Shown here piece after piece: positions 7,038-13,128 of a stretch of 16,034 nucleotides of DNA (its first letter is position 1; each line of letters opens with the position of its first letter). The translations under genes and the position numbers were made by a program. The notes beneath the pieces were generated by a model. It was not told the origin of the DNA, did not search any database, and saw only the letters and a program-made list of their open reading frames with translations. Source of the stretch: Chloroflexota bacterium (GTDB taxonomy: Bacteria; Chloroflexota; UBA6077; JACQUR01); NCBI GenBank assembly GCA_016210245.1, contig JACQUR010000438.1, positions 1-16,034 of the forward strand, given 5' to 3'.

Positions 7038-8620
7038 GCGCCCAGGCCACCGCCCGCCCGCGCCCGGGCATGCAGGTGAAAGCCCGTGGTTCCGGAAGTG
7101 CGCCCGAACCAAGCGCCGCGCGCGGGCGTCTCGCCTGCGGGACCGGGGAAGCGCTCGCCCTGGCGCTCATCATCCTGGGCGGGGCAGCGCTGCGGGCGTA
7201 TCGGCTGGGCGCGGCCGACCTCTGGCTCGACGAGGCCAACACGGTCCATATCGCCAGCCTGCCGATCGACGCTATGCTGCGCGAGCTGGCGGCCGACGAC
7301 GTACACCCGCCCCTGTTCTACCTGCTGGTGAAGACGCCCCTGGCGGTCTGGCCCTCCGAGGGCGGGCTGCGCCTGCTGCCCTGGCTGTTCGGCGTGCTAT
7401 GCATCCCCCTGGCCTTCGCGGTCGCCCGCGACCTCGCCGGCCGCGCCGCAGGCCTGGCCGCGGCGGCGCTGGTGGCGGTTTCCGCCCCGCTGGTCGTCTT
7501 CTCCCAGGAGGGGCGCATGTATACCCTGCTCGCCCTCCTGGAGCTGCTGGCCACCTGGGCGCTGGTCCGCGGGCTCGAAGGGGGCGGGCGGCGGTGGTGG
7601 ATCGGTTTCGCCCTGGCTTCGGCCGCGGCGCTCTACACCCACAACCAGGCCGGGCTCTTCCTGGTCGCGCACCTGGCGGCCGCCCTGGTTGGAGGTTGGA
7701 GGCGGGTTAGAGGTTGGAGGTTGGAGGTTGGATCCAACCTCCAACCTCCAACCTCTAACCTCCAACCTCCAACCTTCCTGGTGGCCGGCGCAATCGCGTT
7801 AGCGCTGTACGCGCCATGGCTACCGTTCGCCCTCGGCCAGGCGCTCGGGCTCGGAGTTGGTGGCGGCTGGCTTGGCCCCCCGCCGCCGCTGTGGATGCCC
7901 GCGGCCACGCTCGTGAACCTGCTGGCCGGCTCCGAGGCACGGGACGGGTTGCTCTCGCCCGGGTTTGCCGTGGAGCACCTGTACCTGCTGGGAGGCGCGG
8001 TGGCGCTGCTGGCGTTCGGCTGGCAGCGGCTGGGGACGCGACCTGTCGCGCGCCGCGTCCTGCTCGCCACCGGCGCCATCCCCATCGGCCTCTCCCTGGC
8101 GCTCAGCCAGGTCTCCCGTATTTATGTCGACAAGACCTTCCTGGTGGACGCCCTGCTCCTGGCCATTGTGATGGCAGCCGGTCTCCCGTCCGGGGTGCCC
8201 CGCGCGCGACAGGTGGGGCCGCTGGCTGCCGCAGCGCTGCTGATACTGGCCGAGCTGTGGGCGGTGAGGGTGAACTGGGAGACACCGCGCGAGTCCTACC
8301 GGGCATTGGTGGGCGACCTGGAAGCGCAGGTGCAGGCGGACGACGCCGTGCTGGCCGTCCCGGGGTTTCTCAGCCGCCCCGTAGATCACTACCTGGCGCT
8401 GGCCGGATCCACGCTGGCCGTCCAGCAGGTCACGTCGCCCGACCAGCTCCCAGACCAGACCCCCACGCGGCTGTGGGTCGTGAGCGGCGGCGCCTGGGAC
8501 GAAAGCCCCGCCGCCAGAGCCGCGTCCGCCTGGCGAGAGCAAACGCGCTACGGCCGGGCCTGGGAGCGCCTGTACCCGGACCCGGGACTCCGCCTCACCC
8601 TGTACGAGCGCCGAGGCTGA
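7034..8620 (+). CDS. PMT/ArnT-like GT-C glycosyltransferase family membrane protein
   Basis: A 528-residue polytopic membrane protein. After an N-terminal hydrophilic tail (1-38) and the first helix comes LWLDEANTVH (D66/E67), then DDVHPPLFYLL (88-98). This Asp-Glu then HPPL arrangement is typical of the dolichyl/polyprenyl-phosphate-sugar PMT_2/GT39-like family, and the acidic residues are the likely catalytic site. SQEGRMY and THNQAG also fit this family. A 56-bp perfect palindrome and flanks encode residues about 219-247 in frame, between two hydrophobic segments. The start ATG 7034 overlaps the stop of the preceding gene (ATGA), so it is coupled to it. It belongs to the same four-gene membrane operon. 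Substrate is not predictable. Confidence 0.85.
   Translation: MSAQATARPRPGMQVKARGSGSAPEPSAARGRLACGTGEALALALIILGGAALRAYRLGAADLWLDEANTVHIASLPIDAMLRELAADDVHPPLFYLLVKTPLAVWPSEGGLRLLPWLFGVLCIPLAFAVARDLAGRAAGLAAAALVAVSAPLVVFSQEGRMYTLLALLELLATWALVRGLEGGGRRWWIGFALASAAALYTHNQAGLFLVAHLAAALVGGWRRVRGWRLEVGSNLQPPTSNLQPPTFLVAGAIALALYAPWLPFALGQALGLGVGGGWLGPPPPLWMPAATLVNLLAGSEARDGLLSPGFAVEHLYLLGGAVALLAFGWQRLGTRPVARRVLLATGAIPIGLSLALSQVSRIYVDKTFLVDALLLAIVMAAGLPSGVPRARQVGPLAAAALLILAELWAVRVNWETPRESYRALVGDLEAQVQADDAVLAVPGFLSRPVDHYLALAGSTLAVQQVTSPDQLPDQTPTRLWVVSGGAWDESPAARAASAWREQTRYGRAWERLYPDPGLRLTLYERRG
7688..7774. repeat. Palindromic repeat family E (GGTTGGAGGTTGGA type) in the PMT-like gene
   Basis: A 56-bp perfect palindrome spans 7705-7760, centred on GGATCC. 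Outer flanks (7688-7703 against 7761-7774) continue the pairing with a small bulge. The arms are themselves 7-bp tandem repeats of GGTTGGA. It is read in frame as a GWRLEVG then NLQPPTSNLQPPT peptide. Confidence 0.95.
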
Positions 8621-8629
8621 CGAGATAGT

Positions 8630-10387
8630 ATGTCCAGCCATCATCCCTTTGTGCCCCGCGTCCCCGCGTCTCCCGCTCATCCTGAGCCGGTGGTTCGACA
8701 AGCTCACCATGAGCGGCTGACCGCTCATCCTGAACCGGTCCTTCGACAGGCTCAGGATGAGCGGCTGACCGCTCATCCTGAGCCGATCCTTCGACAGGCT
8801 CAGGATGAGCGGCTGACCGCTCATCCTGAACCGGTCCTTCGACAGGCTCAGGATGAGCGGCTGACCGCTCATCCTGAACCGGTCGAAGGACCCCGCGTCC
8901 CGTCGTCCCCGCGTCCCCCGCTCATCCTGAGCCTGTCGAAGGACCCCCCGTCCCTCCTCGCCGTGCTGGCGGCCTTCCTCCTCCTCGGAGCCGTCTACTC
9001 CCTGGCGAACCCGCTCTTCGAGGCGCCGGACGAGTTCTGGCACTACGGCTACGTGCGCCACCTGGCGCTCACCGGCCAGCTTCCCGTGGAGACGCCGACC
9101 CGCGCCATCGCCCACGGGGAGGCCTCGCAGCCGCCGCTCTCCTATGCCGCCGCCGCCCTCCTGGTGCGCTGGGTGGAGGGGCTGGACGACACCCGGCCCT
9201 ACTTTCAGCCGAACCCGGCCAGCCGCATCGGCGACCTCGCGGCCGGGCCGGGCGAGCGGAACGCGGTCCTGCGCGCTGGCCCGGATGCGGGCTGCGGGCC
9301 GGACTGCCTGGCCGCCCACCTCGCCCGATTGGTGAGCCTGCTGTTCGGCGCCGGCACCGTCCTGGGGACCTTCGCCCTGGGACGCGAGGTCTTCGGGCCA
9401 GGGGAGCGGTGGCCGTTGCTCGCCGCGGCCACCGCGGCCGCGGTGCCGCAGTTCCTGTACGTGTCGAGCGCGGCGAGCAACGACGCGGCGATTGCCTGCT
9501 GCGCCACGGCGGCGCTGGTCTACCTGCTGCGTCTCCACCGTGGCCCTGCCGAGCCGCGCACCGTGCTGGCGCTGGGGACCTGGTGCGGCCTGGCTCTCCT
9601 GGCTAAGGCGAGCGGGCTGCTGCTGCTGGGGCTCGCGGTACCCCTGGCGCTGGTGGTACCGCTGCGGCGGACGCCCACTCAGGACTCAGGACTCAGCACT
9701 CAGCACTCAACCGTACCCCTGGCCCTGGTGGTGCCGCTGCGGCGGACGCTCCGAGGGCCGCTCGGCTCGCTCGCGGCGCTCGGCCTCCTGCTGGTGCCGG
9801 TGGCGCTGCTGGCCGGATGGTGGCTGGTCCGCAACGTCGCCCTGTTCGGCGATCCTACCGGCATCCGCCTCATGTTGAGCATCCAGGGTCCGCGCGCCGT
9901 GCCGGTCGGGCCGCTGGAGCTGCTCGTCGGCGAGGGGCTGGGGCTGTGGCAGAGCTACTGGGCGGTCTTCGGCTGGAGCACCGTCCCGGCTCCAGCCTGG
10001 ACGTACCTCGTCTTCGCGACGCTCACGCTCTCCGCCCTGGCGGGACTGGTCCGACGCGCCATCCCCGGGCTGCTCATCCGTGACCGCACCGCGCCCCGGC
10101 CGGCCGCGGGCCAGCTTGGACTGCTCGTCCTGTGGGCGGTCCTGGTGCTGGCCGCAGTGGTCCGCTGGTCCATGCTGACGCCCGCCTCCTTCGGACGGCT
10201 GCTCTTCCCCGCCCACGGAGCCCTCGCCGTGCTCCTGGTGGCCGGTTGGAGCGCGCTGCCCGGGTGCTCGGGCGAGCCCCCGAGCCGCGCGCGCAGGCTG
10301 GCCGCCTGGGCACCAACCATCGTCCTGGCCGCGATCGCCCTGGCGCTGCCAGCCACGATCATTGCCGCCTACTGGGACTCCAACTGA
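8630..10387 (+). CDS. GT-C-like/DUF2142-like polytopic membrane protein with repeat-encoded N-terminus
   Basis: About 585 residues. Residues 1-105 are hydrophilic and largely encoded by 48-bp tandem repeats (HPEPVLRQAQDERLTA, repeated). The first membrane helix starts near 108. FEAPDEFWHYGYVRHLAL (130 on, with D134/E135) and QPPLSY (167-172) are the usual Asp-Glu and PPL motifs of large membrane glycosyltransferase-like proteins. Further helices run to the C-terminus, including LAGWWLVRNVALFGDPTG. A second repeat-encoded insert sits at about 349-361, flanked by a duplicated VPLALVVPLRRT. ATG 8630 lies 9 nt after the upstream stop with only a weak ribosome site. A start after the repeats is possible, but no better codon was seen before the first helix. 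This is the last gene of the membrane operon. Confidence 0.78.
   Translation: MSSHHPFVPRVPASPAHPEPVVRQAHHERLTAHPEPVLRQAQDERLTAHPEPILRQAQDERLTAHPEPVLRQAQDERLTAHPEPVEGPRVPSSPRPPLILSLSKDPPSLLAVLAAFLLLGAVYSLANPLFEAPDEFWHYGYVRHLALTGQLPVETPTRAIAHGEASQPPLSYAAAALLVRWVEGLDDTRPYFQPNPASRIGDLAAGPGERNAVLRAGPDAGCGPDCLAAHLARLVSLLFGAGTVLGTFALGREVFGPGERWPLLAAATAAAVPQFLYVSSAASNDAAIACCATAALVYLLRLHRGPAEPRTVLALGTWCGLALLAKASGLLLLGLAVPLALVVPLRRTPTQDSGLSTQHSTVPLALVVPLRRTLRGPLGSLAALGLLLVPVALLAGWWLVRNVALFGDPTGIRLMLSIQGPRAVPVGPLELLVGEGLGLWQSYWAVFGWSTVPAPAWTYLVFATLTLSALAGLVRRAIPGLLIRDRTAPRPAAGQLGLLVLWAVLVLAAVVRWSMLTPASFGRLLFPAHGALAVLLVAGWSALPGCSGEPPSRARRLAAWAPTIVLAAIALALPATIIAAYWDSN
8673..8946. repeat. Repeat family F (GCTCATCCTGAGCCTGTCGAAGGA type), 48-bp tandem array
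   Basis: Four complete 48-bp units start at 8673, 8721, 8769 and 8817. A partial unit at 8865-8889 and a separate half copy at about 8920-8946 follow. Each unit contains inverted GCTCATCCTGA / TCAGGATGAGC arms, and the first unit is the most diverged. The period is 16 codons, so changes in copy number preserve the frame. There are no variable spacers. A GC-rich CGCGTCCCCGCGTC-like motif borders the array on both sides. Confidence 0.95.
9638..9749. repeat. 37-bp direct duplication flanking a 38-nt repeat of family C
   Basis: Copies at 9638-9674 and 9713-9749 match at 35 of 37 positions and encode the same VPLALVVPLRRT peptide. Between them lie 38 nt (9675-9712) made of ACTCAGG and ACTCAGC units, related to the palindromic element at 4352-4424 but with only one arm. 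The 75-nt offset equals 25 codons, so the frame is kept. It looks like an insertion accompanied by duplication of its target. Confidence 0.88.
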
Positions 10388-10414
10388 GTCTGCTCGAGAC
10401 AACAGCTTCCTCCC

Positions 10415-10443
10415 TCCAGGTAACGGCGGGTGGCGAGTATAGT
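10415..10443 (+). promoter_or_regulatory. Possible promoter for the secreted glycosidase
   Basis: TATAGT (10438-10443) is a good -10 element. The hexamer 17 nt upstream (TCCAGG) is a poor -35, so an activator or an alternative sigma factor may be involved. It lies in the 133-nt gap between the membrane operon and the glycosidase gene, where no terminator was seen. Confidence 0.4.
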
Positions 10444-10520
10444 GGGAGTAATGGCACACGCCAGCGCGCTCGTTGCGCCCGCGTGCCTGGTTCCACCCCA
10501 CCACTCCCCGGAGGAACAGT

Positions 10521-12410
10521 ATGCGCAGATTCATTCCGCTCCTGGCGTGCCTGGCGCTGCTGGTGGCGCTGCTACCGGCGCCGGCCAGCGCGCAGCAGGA
10601 CCCCCGGTTCTTCCTGCAGACCGGCTTCCGCATCAGCAACGACAGGTTCTTCGAGTTCTTCAACCTGCGGGGCGGGATCAACACGTTCGGCTTCCCCGTC
10701 AGCCGCACGGTTACCTTCCTCGGCTTCACCACCCAGTTCTTCCAGCGGGCGATCATGCAACTGGGGCCGGATGGCAACGCGCGGCTGCTGAATCTGCTCG
10801 ATCCGGGGCTGATGCCGGTCACCCAGGTCAACCTCAGCACCTTCCCCGCCCCGGATCCAGGCCTCGTCGCCGCCACCCCCAGGGTGGGCGAGCCGGACTA
10901 CGAAACCGCGATCATCGACTTCGTGCGCCAGAACGCGCCCGACGAGTTCGACGGCCAGCCGGTCAACTTCCTCCAGACGTTCCTCAGCACCATCACCTGC
11001 GAAGTAGCCTTTCCGTCGGGCGACTGTGCGGAGGGGCTCTTGCCGCTGCTGGCCCTGGAGCTCTGGGGCGCGCCCACCAGCGGCCCGGGCGTGGACCCGC
11101 GCAACCCGAACTTCATCTACCAGCGCTTCCAGCGTGGAATCATGCACTTTGACGCCACGTGCCCATGCACGCAAGGCATCCTGCTGGCGGACTACTTCAA
11201 GAGCGTCCTGACGGGGCGGAACCTGCCACTGGACCTGGCTGCCCAGGTGCAGGGCTCGCCCTTCTTCCAGCAGTACAACCACGCCCTGCCCATCGCCGTT
11301 GCTCGCCCGGGCGAGCTGCCCGCGACCAACCTGGTCAACGCCTTCGAGCCCATTCCTGGCGTTCCCTTCCGCACCGCCAGCCCCGAGTACGGCGCCGCCG
11401 TCTTCCTCTTCAACCAGCCGGCGACCACGGCCCGCGATCTCGGCCTGCTCACCGGCGCCCACTTCCAGTGGGCCCAGGTTCGCTTCCAATGGCGCGACCT
11501 CGAGGGCGCGGGCAAGGGCCAGTTCACGTTCGACGAGGCCGACCGCGTCGTGCGCGCCGCCCGGGCGGCCGGGGTGCGCCTCGTCGCCCGCCTCGACCTG
11601 CAGCCGCTCTGGAGCCGCGCCGACCGGACGCCCGCGAACGGTCCCCCGGATAACCCCCAGGACTACGCCGACTTCGTCCGCGTCTTTGTCCAGCGCTACA
11701 GCCTGGACTCGTCCATCGGGCGGGTGGACGCGGTCCAGCTCTGGAACGAGCCCAACATCACCCGCGAGTGGGGCGGCCAGCCACCGAACCCTGCCCAGTA
11801 CGTGGCCCTGCTCAAGCCGGCTTTCCTGGCCGCCAGGCAGGCCGATCCCACGGTCACGGTCATCAGCGCGCCTGCCACGCCCACCGGGGTCTTCGACAAC
11901 ACCGCCACGCCCGACGATATCTGGACCAACGCCCTCTACGACAACGGGGCCATGGGCTTCTTCGACGTGCTGGGCGCGCACGCGCCTGGCTACAAGGCGG
12001 CGCCCGAGACGAGCCCGGAGCAGGTAGCAGCCGACCCGTCCCTGGGCGGGCACCCGTCCTTCGCCTTCCGGCGGTTCGAGCAGTTGCGGCGCATCATGGA
12101 GGCCCGGGGCGACGCCGACAGGCAACTCTGGATCCTGGAGTTCGGCTGGACCTCCGACCCCATCCACCCGGACTTCTCCTGGTTCCGGGTGAGCGAGGAG
12201 ACCAAGGCAGACTTCCTGGTCCGGGCGCTGCGCTTCGCCCACGACAACGACGCGCCCTGGATCGGGGTGATGGTAGTCTGGAACATCGCCGCCCCGTTCT
12301 GGACCCAGCAGAACGAGGAGTTCTGGTGGTCGATCACCAACCCCGACGGCACGCTGCGGCCGGCACACAACGCCATCAAGGGGGCGCGGGAGAATGGGGT
12401 ACTGCCGTGA
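10521..12410 (+). CDS. Secreted clan GH-A glycoside hydrolase with N-terminal Chloroflexota-type domain
   Basis: A 629-residue exported protein. The signal peptide (MRRFIPLLACLALLVALLPA) has probable cleavage after A24 (ASA/QQ). Residues 28-265 hold two related segments: TGF-x-I-x-x-x-x-F...FN-x-RGGINTFGFPVS...FFQRAIMQ, and a second ending QRFQRGIMHF. I associate this repeat with Chloroflexota secreted proteins of unknown role. Residues 280-629 form a TIM-barrel glycosidase resembling GH39/GH5. QLWNEPN supplies the putative acid/base E410 and WILEFGW the putative nucleophile E540; AGVRLVARLDL and the WNIA region fit the barrel. The ATG at 10521 has GGAGG nine or so bases upstream, better than the in-frame upstream GTG at 10473. 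The polysaccharide substrate is unknown; it may trim a surface glycan made by the adjacent membrane operon. Confidence 0.87.
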   Translation: MRRFIPLLACLALLVALLPAPASAQQDPRFFLQTGFRISNDRFFEFFNLRGGINTFGFPVSRTVTFLGFTTQFFQRAIMQLGPDGNARLLNLLDPGLMPVTQVNLSTFPAPDPGLVAATPRVGEPDYETAIIDFVRQNAPDEFDGQPVNFLQTFLSTITCEVAFPSGDCAEGLLPLLALELWGAPTSGPGVDPRNPNFIYQRFQRGIMHFDATCPCTQGILLADYFKSVLTGRNLPLDLAAQVQGSPFFQQYNHALPIAVARPGELPATNLVNAFEPIPGVPFRTASPEYGAAVFLFNQPATTARDLGLLTGAHFQWAQVRFQWRDLEGAGKGQFTFDEADRVVRAARAAGVRLVARLDLQPLWSRADRTPANGPPDNPQDYADFVRVFVQRYSLDSSIGRVDAVQLWNEPNITREWGGQPPNPAQYVALLKPAFLAARQADPTVTVISAPATPTGVFDNTATPDDIWTNALYDNGAMGFFDVLGAHAPGYKAAPETSPEQVAADPSLGGHPSFAFRRFEQLRRIMEARGDADRQLWILEFGWTSDPIHPDFSWFRVSEETKADFLVRALRFAHDNDAPWIGVMVVWNIAAPFWTQQNEEFWWSITNPDGTLRPAHNAIKGARENGVLP

Positions 12411-12420
12411 GTTGCGGGGA

Positions 12421-12535
12421 CCGGGAACGGATTCCGGGAACGGATTTCCGGGAACGGATTGAACGGATTGGAACGGATGGCTATCCGTTCCAATCCGTTC
12501 AATCCGTTCCCGGAAATCCGTTGACAGCAATCCGT
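12421..12535. repeat. Palindromic repeat family G (GGAACGGATT type), 40-bp perfect stem
   Basis: Arms 12439-12478 and 12483-12522 are perfectly complementary over 40 bp around the loop GGCT. CCGGGAACGGATT is repeated directly just before it, and a further ATCCGTTCCC lies after. It starts 11 nt after the glycosidase stop, so it may end or stabilise that transcript, but no T-tract follows. It is the only multi-copy element here that is wholly intergenic. Confidence 0.93.
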
Positions 12536-12565
12536 TCCCCGTTCGTCCCGATGGGCGCTCGCCTC

Positions 12566-12594
12566 TTGTCAGCTCTATCAAATCGATATAGAAT
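12566..12594 (+). promoter_or_regulatory. Promoter of the padR-exporter operon with overlapping operator-like palindrome
   Basis: TTGTCA (12566-12571), a 17-nt spacer, and TAGAAT (12589-12594). An inverted repeat TATC-N5-GATA (12576-12588, within ATCAAATCGAT) sits between the boxes, a plausible site for autorepression by PadR. Transcription would start about 12601-12606, leaving under 20 nt of leader and no clear Shine-Dalgarno before ATG 12619. Confidence 0.6.
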
Positions 12595-12618
12595 GAGTGC
12601 ATCGCTCCATTCGGTGTC

Positions 12619-13128
12619 ATGCGCTTTCCTGTGATCGAGCTGCTCATCCTGGGTCTGCTGGAGCAGGAGCCACTTCATGGCTACGAGCTCAAGCGGCGGC
12701 TGGAGCGCCTCGTCGGCTACTTCGGCACGGTCAGCTACGGCTCGCTCTACCCCATGCTGCGCAAGCTGGAGGCGCGCGGACACGTCACCGCCAGCGTGGA
12801 GGAGCAGGCGGGTCCCAATCGGATCGTCTACCAGGTCACGCGTGCGGGCCGCGACCGGTTCCTGGAGCTGGCGCAGGACTCCAGCGCTCCGTTCGGCCTA
12901 CGCCTGCTCTTCTTCCAGAGCATCCCGCCCGCCGAGCGCAAGCGGCTGCTGGGGCAGCAACGGGATGCATGGTCGGCCAGGCTGGCGGAGCGGCGTCGCG
13001 CTCGGGAGCACCTCGCCGGGCGGGCCGTCGATCGCTACCGGGCAGCCCTCCTGGCCAGGGCCATCGATCACCTGGAGCGAGACCTCGCCTGGATCCAGCA
13101 CCTGATCGAAGGAGAAGATCAGCCATGA
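12619..13128 (+). CDS. PadR-family transcriptional regulator
   Basis: A 169-residue cytoplasmic repressor of the PadR/Vir_act_alpha_C type. The winged helix-turn-helix covers about 1-85: VIELLILGLLEQEPLHGYEL, then YGSLYPMLRKLEARGHV with the wing at ASVEEQ...YQVTRAGR. The helical C-terminal dimerisation region (about 95-169) contains two arginine- and alanine-rich helices. ATG 12619 follows its promoter closely. Its stop overlaps the start of the exporter gene (ATGA at 13125), the standard layout in which PadR represses a drug-efflux gene until a ligand binds. The inducer cannot be predicted. The adjacent TATC-N5-GATA palindrome suggests self-regulation. Confidence 0.93.
   Translation: MRFPVIELLILGLLEQEPLHGYELKRRLERLVGYFGTVSYGSLYPMLRKLEARGHVTASVEEQAGPNRIVYQVTRAGRDRFLELAQDSSAPFGLRLLFFQSIPPAERKRLLGQQRDAWSARLAERRRAREHLAGRAVDRYRAALLARAIDHLERDLAWIQHLIEGEDQP

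Noticed and set aside
8673..8889. CRISPR-like array of 48-bp units
   Set aside because: Units are contiguous with no variable spacers, there are no cas genes, and the units are in frame within a gene.
7820..9538. 572-codon minus-strand open frame with repeated SLSKDRFRMSGQPLI peptide
   Set aside because: The repetitive peptide is the reverse reading of the 48-bp array, and the rest is antisense to two membrane protein genes.
10572..12647. 691-codon open frame on the minus strand opposite the glycosidase
   Set aside because: It mirrors a plus-strand gene with clear signal peptide and catalytic motifs. Long antisense frames are expected in GC-rich DNA, and its translation shows no recognisable domain.
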